In this document: positions 48,419-56,800 of the stretch, in pieces
Layout of the letters: the number at the start of each line of letters is the position of its first letter
Numbering within the stretch: position 1 is the first letter of the stretch
DNA from: Bacteroidota bacterium
GTDB taxonomy: Bacteria; Bacteroidota; Bacteroidia; Palsa-948
Reading direction: 5' to 3'
DNA length: 64,000 nt
NCBI GenBank assembly: GCA_016195025.1
Contig: JACQAL010000076.1
Location: forward strand, 62,001-126,000
The notes under the pieces: model-generated
The model's database searches: none
Seen by the model: the letters and a program-made list of their open reading frames with translations, nothing else
What the model was told of the DNA's origin: nothing
Position numbers and translations under genes: made by a program

Positions 48419-49717
48419 TTATTTTTGCCCTTTGAGTCGTCTTATTGTTTTCTCAATCCACTTCTCATTCGGCATCATGCACTTTTGAATGCGGGCTGCG
48501 TAGCGAATGCTGGCTAAAATTTCTTTTTGTTTTTCTTCAATAATTTTTTTCTGCTTCTTCGTTATCCTCCATCGGTTAAACATAAAAACAGCAAACACAA
48601 TAACCAGCAATAAACCGCAAATCGCAGACCAGATAACGATTTTTTGTTTTCTGCTTTCTGCCGCTGCCACTGCCGCTTGCTTTTCATTCTCCGCTTTTGT
48701 TACGGCTTCCTTTTTCTCAAACTCAAATTCCATTGAGCTCCTCGCAATATTTTTTATGTTCTGCTCATTGAATATGCTGTCACGAAACAGGATGAACTGC
48801 TCGTAATATTGAAGTGCTTTTTTGTAATCGCCATTTTGCTTGTGTATCTCGCTCAGTGATTGATACGCATCCTTGCTTCCCTCAATATACCCTATTTCAT
48901 TCGAAAGAGATACGCTTTTATTATATTCTTCTATTGCCTTTGAATATTTTTTTTGCCTGCTAAATACTGCCCCGATATTATTCATTGAATAAATAATTCC
49001 GCGCTTGTCATTTATTTCGTCAAATAATTTTATCGCCCTGAAATAATTTTCCAATGATTTCTGGTATTCCTCTTTTTCTTTATAAATAATTCCAATATCG
49101 TTAAGCGAATAGGCAACACCCTGTTTGTCATCAAGCGCTTCATACATGCCTAATGCTTTTGAAAAATACTCCTGCGCTCTATCGTAATCCTTTTTATAGT
49201 AGTAATAAATGATTCCTATATTTCTGGAAGAAGAAGCAATGCCTTTTTTGTTTCCTATTTCCTCGCGTATCTTTAATGCCTGCAGGTAATAATCAAGCGC
49301 TTTGAAATAATTCTTTTCAGCATAATAAACTGTGCCAAGATTATTTATTGTAGAAGCGATATCTTTTTTATTGCCCGCTTGTTCGCGAATTTTTAATGAC
49401 CTTAAAAAATAATCTAATGCCTTGGGATAATTTCCCTGCTGGTTATAAATAAGCCCGATGTAATTCAGCGCTGTGCCCGTTCCTTTCTGAAAATTATTTT
49501 TTTCAGCCAACTGATATGCTTTCAACCCGTACTCCATTGCATTTGCATAGTCGCCCGTGTTTTGCAATTGGAAACAAAGGGTGTTTAAGGTATTCACCTT
49601 ATCGGTGTCTTGTTTTGCAGTTTTGAATATGAGTAAAAGAGAATCGGTTTTGGAGTGCTGAGCGGAGGAGTAGAGAGCAGAGAGTAGAAAGCAGAGAGAA
49701 AGGAAATATGTTTTCAT
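48419..49717 (-). CDS. Exported TPR protein with membrane helix and signalling-helix tail
   Basis: 432 residues. Signal peptide MKTYFLSLCFLLSALYSSAQ, seven or eight TPR repeats of about 40 residues (ALNYIGLIYNQQGNYPKALDYF type, about 70-290), a coiled coil, one membrane helix (VIWSAICGLLLVIVFAVFMF, about 365) and a cytoplasmic tail ILASIRYAARIQKCMMPNEKW. In the two SpoIIE proteins of this window the same SI-YA-RIQ helix leads into the phosphatase; here the protein ends 13 residues later, so it is a sensor without an output domain. The signal peptide core is encoded by gcagagagtag repeats. Confidence 0.9.
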   Translation of the reverse strand: MKTYFLSLCFLLSALYSSAQHSKTDSLLLIFKTAKQDTDKVNTLNTLCFQLQNTGDYANAMEYGLKAYQLAEKNNFQKGTGTALNYIGLIYNQQGNYPKALDYFLRSLKIREQAGNKKDIASTINNLGTVYYAEKNYFKALDYYLQALKIREEIGNKKGIASSSRNIGIIYYYYKKDYDRAQEYFSKALGMYEALDDKQGVAYSLNDIGIIYKEKEEYQKSLENYFRAIKLFDEINDKRGIIYSMNNIGAVFSRQKKYSKAIEEYNKSVSLSNEIGYIEGSKDAYQSLSEIHKQNGDYKKALQYYEQFILFRDSIFNEQNIKNIARSSMEFEFEKKEAVTKAENEKQAAVAAAESRKQKIVIWSAICGLLLVIVFAVFMFNRWRITKKQKKIIEEKQKEILASIRYAARIQKCMMPNEKWIEKTIRRLKGQK

Positions 49718-49741
49718 TTTGTTGTTATTGCAAACATAAGG

Positions 49742-49920
49742 AGATTCCTCACTTCGTTCGGAATGACAGCGCTGTTTTATAGGATTGGGCGGTCGGGCTT
49801 AAGCCCGACCGCCTCCATTACCCGAATGCCCGTTGTCATTCCGAGTGAAACGAGGAATCTCTTTATTGATTCCACCCCCGTTGTCATTCCGAGTTCCTCA
49901 CTTCGCGGGACGAGGAATCT
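49742..49920. repeat. Cluster of REP-like GTCATTCCGA units
   Basis: Unit A (49742-49767) reads agattcctcacttcg...cggaatgac. Unit B (49835-49860) is its reverse complement with small changes. Unit C (49883-49920) is B with an inserted copy of the ttcctcacttcgcgggacg segment. A and B flank a perfect palindrome. The GIY-YIG gene ends inside unit C's last base. Confidence 0.8.
49788..49813. repeat. Perfect 26-bp palindrome
   Basis: GGCGGTCGGGCTT followed directly by its reverse complement AAGCCCGACCGCC, no loop. It sits midway between REP-like units A and B. Long loopless palindromes are unstable in bacterial chromosomes, so its survival suggests selection or recent insertion. Confidence 0.85.
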
Positions 49921-50264
49921 CATTTATTATTTCCAAACGAGGAACCTCTTTTTTCAGAAACAGGAATCTCTATCTTTCCATTTTCATACAAGTCCTTCCA
50001 TTCAGGATTCTGCTTATTGATGAGCGCAATCTTTTTCGCTCCCGAATATCCTTTGATTTGTTTCTCTCTGGCAATTGCCAAATCAATGAAATCAAATTTC
50101 TCAAAGTAAAGCAATTTATCTACATTATATTTTTCTGTAAATCCCTTAATCAATTTCTTTTTGTGTTCGAATGTTCTTCTTACTAAATCATTAATTACAC
50201 CGGTATAAAGAACAGTATGATTCTTATTGGTTAGAATGTAAACATAATATAAATGGATTTTCAT
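49920..50264 (-). CDS. Small GIY-YIG nuclease
   Basis: 114 residues. The single GIY-YIG domain begins YYVYILTNKNHTVLYTGVINDL (about residues 6-27; catalytic YVYI...YTGV) with the downstream Arg (LVRR) and Glu (AREKQIKGY). The family cuts DNA; stand-alone copies abound in Bacteroidota. Its last about 20 residues (EIPVSEKRGSSFGNNK) are encoded by the flanking REP-like DNA, so the gene appears to end inside a repeat. ATG overlaps the upstream stop by 4 bases (ATGA), suggesting coupled translation. Confidence 0.9.
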   Translation of the reverse strand: MKIHLYYVYILTNKNHTVLYTGVINDLVRRTFEHKKKLIKGFTEKYNVDKLLYFEKFDFIDLAIAREKQIKGYSGAKKIALINKQNPEWKDLYENGKIEIPVSEKRGSSFGNNK

Positions 50265-50713
50265 CGGGTAAAATTATTCGTATCCTCTTTGTCTTTCTTT
50301 ACGAGGGAGAGGAGGGAATCGGTTTTGGAAATTGCGGATTGCGGAGTGGCGATTGCGGATTGAGCAAAAGAGCAAAAGAGAAATATCCCGATAGTCATCG
50401 GGACAAAAGTCAAAAGGATAGTATCTTTTGATTTTCCTTTAAGTTTCCGTGTCTTGACCAACAGAGAATAATTTTCATGAAAAGCATCTAACTGCTCTTT
50501 TGTCCACTTAGGATTATCCTTTACCCAGTCCGCATAGAGAGCGAATTTGCTTCCTTCATCCCAATCCTTTAATGCTAAAGTGAAACTTATAAATTCTGCA
50601 TGGCAACTGGAAACACTGGTATGTTCGTTAACAAGAACCGATGCCCACAGCAGGCGCAGGTTTTCCTTTATGTGCGTCCGCCCGTTTGTTTTATCAATAA
50701 TGCAAATTTCCAT
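50261..50713 (-). CDS. Chimeric ORF: unknown small protein fused to TPR-protein remnant
   Basis: 150 residues from ATG 50713 (MEICIIDKTNGRTHIKENLR); an ORF start at 50743 is also open. A TATTTTTG promoter-like element lies just upstream on this strand (about 50719-50726). The first about 100 residues (LYADWVKDNPKWTKEQLDAFHENY) are of unknown function. Then come a palindromic element (VPMTIGI), a heptamer run (SAIATPQSAI) and SKTDSLLSLVKKDKEDTNNFTR, which matches the mature N-terminus of the TPR protein at 48419-49717 (SKTDSLLLIFKTAKQDTDKV). I read it as DNA rearrangement leaving a fusion; whether it is expressed is unknown. Confidence 0.6.
   Translation of the reverse strand: MEICIIDKTNGRTHIKENLRLLWASVLVNEHTSVSSCHAEFISFTLALKDWDEGSKFALYADWVKDNPKWTKEQLDAFHENYSLLVKTRKLKGKSKDTILLTFVPMTIGIFLFCSFAQSAIATPQSAISKTDSLLSLVKKDKEDTNNFTR
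50386..50403. repeat. Palindromic element TCCCGAT-AGTC-ATCGGGA
   Basis: 7-bp perfect inverted repeat. The same TCCCGAT...ATCGGGA arms occur in glmM at 62780-62797. Confidence 0.8.
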
Positions 50714-50785
50714 TTGGCAAAAATAAACAACGCATGAGAACAAATATATTTCAAAGTAAATAAAATTTTGTTTGCGGTAACTTTT

Positions 50786-50793
50786 TATCTTTG
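50786..50793 (+). promoter_or_regulatory. -7 promoter element TATCTTTG of the surface-structure cluster
   Basis: TAnnTTTG with a TTTTG at 50766-50770 as possible -33 element (15-base spacing). It is 25 bases before the first ATG of the cluster. Confidence 0.55.
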
Positions 50794-50818
50794 CGCTTTA
50801 AACTAATTCTTCTTTGAT

Positions 50819-51738
50819 ATGAAAAAAATAATTTCTGCCTGCGGTTTACTGTTTTCGGTTTACGGTGGTTTTTCCCAAACCGATTCAACAAAAAAGCCCG
50901 CTGCGTTAACTGAACCTACAGATACCGGTCATGCCGGTTATGTTGTTCCGGGTTTGGACACCACGCATAAAGGCATTACCGATATGGGAGTGGCGGTGGC
51001 TCCTGCCATGTTGTTTTACCGCGTGAAGCCGGGAAACACCACCGTGCAGTATGTTACCATTACCAACGATACGTACAAGAAAAATAAATTCAAACTCACT
51101 TTTTCTGATTTCACCATGAGCGATGCAGGCGCCATTGAGCAAATTCCTATAGGGCAGAACGGGGAATACGGATTGACAAAGTGGATAAACGTTGCGCCCA
51201 ATTACATTGAATTGCAGCCGGGCGAAAAAAAAAAGTTGCCGTTACCGTTTCGCTGCCCGATAACGATGCCGCCTACCGCTCGCTTTGCGCGCTGCTGATG
51301 ATTGATAAAGTGATTGACCGCGATTATATCGCTCCGCCCGCCAACGATGATAAGAAGGTTGTGCTCGGAGTTATTCCCACTTATGGCTTCGGCATTTACA
51401 TTTATCAGAACCCGCCCAACGTGAAAATAAACAAAGTGGAAATCACCAATTTTAATTTTACTTACGATACGGCAAGCAAATATGTATCGCTGCATGTAAA
51501 AAACAGTGGCGATGGAACCGGCTTCTGCAAAGCATACGTTGAACTCACTAACACAAGCACCGGAAAAAATGAGCGCATTCCTTTACGCTCGTTCACTGTT
51601 TTTCCAAAAAAGGAACGCGGCTTTGAGTTTACCGTTCCCGGTAAAATTGCCAAAGGAAAATACTCTGCCATTGCGGTGCTTGATTTTGGCAGCAAGGAAG
51701 AATTAGAAGCCGCAACGCTTGAATTTTCAGTGCCCTGA
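50819..51738 (+). CDS. Periplasmic two-domain Ig-like (chaperone-like) protein, needs -1 frameshift
   Basis: Two overlapping frames: 50819-51298 (signal peptide, first Ig-like domain) and a second frame read from 51235 to 51738. The join is a run of ten A (51225-51234) followed by G; the codons GAA AAA AAA AAG end in A AAA AAG, the dnaX slippery heptamer, and a -1 step there yields GEKKKVAVTVSLPDNDAAY..., a 306-residue protein with no stop. Domain 1 (GVAVAPAMLFYRVKPGNTTVQYVTITND ... IELQPGEKKKVAVTV) has the PapD-like pattern 'polypeptide chain with conserved TITN strand, then LxPGE'. Domain 2 covers the second frame. First gene of the cluster; chaperone role is inference. Confidence 0.75.
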
Positions 51739-51755
51739 GGGCTGTTATTTTTTTT
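51732..51755 (+). terminator. Weak terminator after the chaperone-like gene
   Basis: GCCC-TGA-GGGC stem (51732-51742, covering the stop codon) followed by eight T (51748-51755). Short stem, so it may only lower read-through. Confidence 0.4.
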
Positions 51756-51919
51756 GTAACCTTTTTTCCGCATTGCCGTATTAAAGAGATATTTCTTCCT
51801 TATTATATACGTTATGCTGCGAAGCCCGCCCACCTAAAAATTTATGCCGTGTGAATTAAATATTCTTTTATCTTCGCTTTCCATTTCAACTAAGTAAAAA
51901 CAAATAAACAAAAACATCT

Positions 51920-52831
51920 ATGAAAAAAACAATTTTCCTACACGCAGCGTGCGCATTGTTCTTCGGAATAAATGCAAACGCACAATTGCAGGATGAAAAA
52001 AATGTAACCATCACAATGGATTTACAACCCATTCTGCAATTAAACATGCAAGGTCCTGACCAGATTGATTTCACCTTCGACCAGATTTATCAGTATTACG
52101 GAGGCATTACAAAGTATGGCGCAACTACGTTGAAAGTGAGCGCAAGCGTATCGTTCGACTTGTGGGCTGCAGGGCTCTCACAAGCGCAACTCGGTACCAA
52201 CTTTATGTGGGATAACCCCGTGAACTACGGTGGCGCTGCCGGTGGTAACGTTCTTAATGGCGCTAATAACTTCATTCCGGTTTCTGCGCTTGAACTGCGC
52301 CAGTTTCCCGCCAACCCGGCTGTGGCTGCTACCTGCGCTACAACGGGCGCTCAAAACAGCGATTACAGCAAGGCGTTTCAGGCGGCAACTGCCGCTGGCG
52401 TGGCTGCTTCAAACAACGATGTGTTTGCCGCAAACCCAACCACTCCTTACACTTCGCCTACTTCGGTAGCGGGTGTTACCTCTGATAAATACATTGCAGG
52501 AGGAACAGGTGTGGGAACATTTGCTGCTCCCTGCGGAATTGCGGGCGGAAGTTATTTAACGCAAGCCGCTTTGGGTACAAGTAATTACTATTATATTATG
52601 GATTACCGTTTGGTGCCAGGGCTTCCGGCAACTTTTCCTTTCCACAATAATGCTGCTACTGACAGAGCATTTGGTGGTACGGGCGCAACCATCAATTTCG
52701 GTTCTCCAGGCAATGTTGCCGTTGCTGCCGCACAAGGTGCTACCGGCTTAGGAAAAACCGGTGGAAACAACTTTGCTCAGCCCGGTGTGTATACCATGTA
52801 TGTAAAATATATTCTGGCAGAAGACCAGTAA
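51920..52831 (+). CDS. Secreted subunit-like protein 1 of surface cluster
   Basis: 303 residues. Signal peptide MKKTIFLHAACALFFGINANAQ. The first mature part (NVTITMDLQPILQLNMQGPDQIDFTFDQIYQYYGGITKYGATTLKVS; key residues DFTF, YYGGITKYGATTL) is shared with protein 2 (NLTFDNFGEYLAGITKYGASTLRL). It ends in an Ala/Gly/Asn-rich region and a last strand QPGVYTMYVKYILAEDQ, matching GEYTFIIDYQ/YQLTVKYCL of protein 2. Two Cys (AATCAT, APCGIAG). Two similar secreted proteins beside a chaperone-like gene suggest fimbrial or coat subunits; the family is not recognised by me. Confidence 0.75.
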   Translation: MKKTIFLHAACALFFGINANAQLQDEKNVTITMDLQPILQLNMQGPDQIDFTFDQIYQYYGGITKYGATTLKVSASVSFDLWAAGLSQAQLGTNFMWDNPVNYGGAAGGNVLNGANNFIPVSALELRQFPANPAVAATCATTGAQNSDYSKAFQAATAAGVAASNNDVFAANPTTPYTSPTSVAGVTSDKYIAGGTGVGTFAAPCGIAGGSYLTQAALGTSNYYYIMDYRLVPGLPATFPFHNNAATDRAFGGTGATINFGSPGNVAVAAAQGATGLGKTGGNNFAQPGVYTMYVKYILAEDQ

Positions 52832-52928
52832 TAAAAAAAGGAGAGAGAGAAACCCGTCTCTGCTATCAATAGTATTAACTAAAGATGGAGGGCAGTTGAG
52901 AAGTAAAAAGTCATCATAAATCAGTGAG

Positions 52929-52966
52929 ATGGGGGAAGCACGAAAAGTTTCCCCCATTCTTTTTAT
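52929..52966 (+). terminator. Rho-independent terminator between the two subunit genes
   Basis: Stem ATGGGGGAA/TTCCCCCAT (52929-52937 with 52949-52957), 11-base loop, then tctttttat. It would make subunit 1 transcripts more abundant than those of subunit 2 and the barrel protein. Confidence 0.75.
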
Positions 52967-53001
52967 AGGTTTTCTTCTATTGCTCTTCGCTCGTTTTTAC
53001 C

Positions 53002-53793
53002 ATGGAAAAATATAGGTTATTACTAAGGAATAAATCTATTCTTAGATTTAATGTCCTGTTTTTTGTTTTCTATTTGTTATCTACTCCTATGTTATCGGGT
53101 TTTCTTACCTGCTGCGCGCAAGCCCCCACCGTTTGCGATGCCGCCCCCGCAAACAACTGCTGCGCAGCCATAGGCAGCGGAAGCACCTTCACCCTGGCGC
53201 CCAATAACCCTTCCGATAACATTAACCTCACCTTCGATAACTTTGGAGAATACCTGGCAGGTATCACAAAATATGGCGCCAGCACTCTGCGCCTCACCAT
53301 TGCCGATGGCTCAGGAATACCAGGACCTTGCCCCGCCACACCCAGCATTTGCCGTTGGATATTGCATATAATGGAAGATAATTCAACCAACGTGGTGCTG
53401 CCCGCTGCCGCTGCAACCGAATGGGCGAAACTTGCCGTGTACGGAGGCGTGGGACCCATTTCAACCATACCCACACTTCCTCTGCTTCAAGTGCGCGTGC
53501 GCAACGCCTGCGGCACTTCCGAAACCAGCACCGGCTTTGTAACCCTTGCCAGCACCGCCAACTTCAGGTGCATCATTGATAACAGCTGCACCTCCGGCAC
53601 CGCCCCCGACACAGGTCCCCATGCCGACCAGCCGGCAGGTATGTGCACCATTAATGTAGATGAAGCGGGAGGTTATCTCACCAACCCCGGAGAATATACT
53701 TTTATTATTGATTACCAAATCAAGCCCACGCTCACCTTTGTGGCGGGCGTATATCAACTCACCGTAAAATATTGCCTGCGCAACGGACCATAG
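53002..53793 (+). CDS. Secreted Cys-rich subunit-like protein 2 of surface cluster
   Basis: 263 residues. N-terminal hydrophobic segment (about 14-40) then a mature protein rich in Cys (about a dozen: CCAQAPTVC, NNCCAAIG, GPCPATPSICRW, NACGTS, RCIIDNSC, MCTIN, KYCLRNGP), suggesting disulfide bonds. It shares the motif FTFD/NLTFD ... ITKYGASTLRL and the final strand with protein 1. Codons here are richer in C and G than in neighbours (many gcc, acc), which may mean transfer or strong expression. The ORF is followed after 23 bases of heptamers by the barrel gene. Minor or tip subunit is inference. Confidence 0.72.
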   Translation: MEKYRLLLRNKSILRFNVLFFVFYLLSTPMLSGFLTCCAQAPTVCDAAPANNCCAAIGSGSTFTLAPNNPSDNINLTFDNFGEYLAGITKYGASTLRLTIADGSGIPGPCPATPSICRWILHIMEDNSTNVVLPAAAATEWAKLAVYGGVGPISTIPTLPLLQVRVRNACGTSETSTGFVTLASTANFRCIIDNSCTSGTAPDTGPHADQPAGMCTINVDEAGGYLTNPGEYTFIIDYQIKPTLTFVAGVYQLTVKYCLRNGP

Positions 53794-53795
53794 AA

Positions 53796-53819
53796 TGACT
53801 AATGACTAATGACTAATGA
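53796..53819. repeat. taatgac heptamer array at the barrel-gene start
   Basis: Four taatgac-type units directly before and into the ATG (53816-53818). A second array of ttattca heptamers lies in the signal-peptide codons (about 53855-53884); the two contain mutually complementary cattag/ctaatg pieces. Confidence 0.75.
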
Positions 53820-56800
53820 AAAGAAAAATTACAAAAATAAGTATCCTTATTTGTTATTCATTATTCATTAGCCATTATTCATTTTCACAAGACACCGCTG
53901 CTGTAAAAAAAGACACACTTCCAAAAATTAAACCCGACACTGCCGCTGCTGCTGCCAAAGACACCACTCCAAAACCTCTATTCACTGCTTTTTTCGATAC
54001 CACAGAGTTCACATTAATAGAAGGAGAAATTGTTTCCAAAATACTGCGCCTGCAAAACAACAGCGGCAAAGAACAAAGCGTGCGCACCGCCATCAACTAC
54101 CCGGGCGGATGGAAACTACTCACCGATGTTTCAAAATATTACACTCTCGCCCCCAATGACAGCATTTTTATTCCCGTGCGCATTATCCCCTTGGGAAAAA
54201 TAAGAGGCAACACCAAATACCTCATCAACGCTTTTGTAATAAACAAAGATCAGGTGCCCATGGCAACTGCCTATTTTTATGCCGCCCGCCCCAAATCGGT
54301 TAACTGGGATATTACCATCTCCCCCTTCGATAAAGTGTACCTCATGAATGATTCCACCGGGGCAAAGTTTGATATCAACGTGCTCAACATCGGAAACGAA
54401 GAGCAGGCGCTGTTCATGCACATCAGCAATTACCGCAAAGATGTTTTACTCTACGACAGCACAGGGCGCATCCTCAAAAACACCTACCGCGAATTTAACC
54501 TCAAAGAACAGCATGACACTTCTTTTCATTACCGCGCAAGCATACTGCAAGGCAAGCGCAATTTCCGCACCGTAGATGAAATGGGTTATACCATCGGCTT
54601 TCTGAACGAGGCAAAACGCTATACTTTATTTGTTAACACCAGCCAAAGCCGCATACTCGGCACACAAGGCGTTCAGAAGATGAAAAAGGTTGACTTCGTG
54701 CGCCTGCCAAATGAAATGAAGGTAAACCCCAATAGTACTTTCTCCCTCCCCCTCATTGCCGAAGCCAATGTGGGCAACCTCGTTACCGGCCAGCCCGTAA
54801 TGAATCTTATGTTCTCCGGCTACACCACCCTTGATAATGGTGCAAGCATAAATTATTTCTCCCAGTTTTTCCTCTCGCTCTATTATGCCGATTTCAGTTT
54901 CCTGCGAAACAGCACCCAATACTTCGGCTACTATGACAAGAAATGGCAAATACAATTGGGAAGCGTGGGTGGCATTGGCGGAGCCATTGCAGCAGGGGGC
55001 AGAGGCGCCAACGCCATGTACCAGATTAATCAGCATCACTCCGTAGGTGCATTTTACACACGCGCACCCTATTTCTTTTCCAAACCCGACCGCGAATCGG
55101 TGGGCGCAGTATATGCTTTCAATGCATTGCGCTTCCGGCTCATGACTTCCTATTCTCACTTAAGCAATTCAGGAAACGTAAACTATACGTCCGATTACCT
55201 TGGCGCCAACAGCAATTACAGTTTCAGGGAAGGGCATTCCGTTACCTTTGGAGGATACGCTGTAAGAAATGCCTCCAGCGCCCCTGCAAACCCTTTTGTA
55301 AAATGGGGCTTCCTTGCCTACGGAAGTTATTCGGGAATGTTTTTAAAAGGGAAACTGCAATCATCGCTTTCCGGAAATTATATTTCTCCCTACTTCACCC
55401 CCTTCGACAAAGGCGATAAAATCACAGCCGCTCATAGCAGTCATTATATGCTCAACAAGCAATGGAACCTCCACCTGAACAACAATTACAATCGCAACAT
55501 TTACGAGCCGGTTCTCATCACTTCCAATCAGCAAAAACTCCGAAGCATCAACAACACACTTACTGCAAACACCAAAGTGGGAGAAAATTTTTTAGGCGGT
55601 GGTGTATTTTATAATTTCATCCGCAACAACGATACCATTAATATGCACTCACGCGGGCTCACCCTCAATTACAGCCAGGCAAAATATGAGAACAATACGT
55701 TCTTCTCTATGGGCATGCAGGGCGGATACAGCCGCCTTATAAACGCTCCCAATACGCGCGATTATTTTTTCTTCCAGTATTTCTCCCTCTTCCGGTATCA
55801 CACTTTTTCGGGAACCATTCGTTACAATTACGGGACCGTGTCAGTGCTTGACAAATATTATTCTGATAACGGAGTGTATTACCAATTCTTGGGAGCCAGT
55901 GTAAATTATCAATATCAATTCCGCAATCCGCACTGGGTGCTGAACGATTATTTAAGTTATGCCTATTACAACCAGTTTAAAAGGCATAGTATAGGTTGGA
56001 CGCCTGAAGTGCTTTACTTCAGCAAAACCGGATGGAGAGTGCGTGTAACAGGGGGGGTGTATTATTCTTCCAGCCTGGCAAACAGGGGAACAATTGCCAT
56101 TCCCGGTCAAACCGAAGAAGTGCCCGCACCTACAAGAACTCATTCTTACACTACCATGCTTCAGGTGGGCGTTCGCAAAGAATTTAACATTCCGTTTCCC
56201 TGGGGTAGCAAGAAAAGATTTTTCTCCCACACCTATATCGCATTCATTGACCTGAATGGAAATAATAAACGAGATAAAAATGAATTGCTGCTCGATAATG
56301 TCGTAGTCCGCACAGACGAATGGGAAGTTCTTACGGATGAAAACGGAAAAGCAAAATTGCTCAATATGGCTCCGGGCAGATATAATTTCTCTGCCTTCTC
56401 CCTCATTGATTTGAAAGGATATTTTCCGAATATTGAAGACAGCATTTCGGTTATTAAAAACGATACCATTCCAGTGCCTTTTGTGAAAGGAGTGAAAGTG
56501 TACGGGAATGTTTTTGTGGACAGAGAAAAACTTTCTCCCGATGCGGAAATTCCAGTTGACCTTTCAGGAATTCATATCAGCGCTTCAGGGGTAAGGAATT
56601 ATTCCACGCTCACTTCCAAAGATGGAACTTTTGAATTGTATGTCCCCTTTGGAAAATATACAGTAACAATGGATGAAAAAATTCTTGGCGACCGTTTTAC
56701 CTTGCTTCAAAACAATATTGAAATCACGCTTGATAAAAAAACCGAAAGTTTATTTGTAACATTTCTTATAGTCGAAAAAAGAAGAAAACTGAACATTAAA

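Noticed and set aside
54626-55159. 177-residue ORF opposite the barrel gene
   Set aside because: Shadow frame; the plus-strand gene has clear domains.
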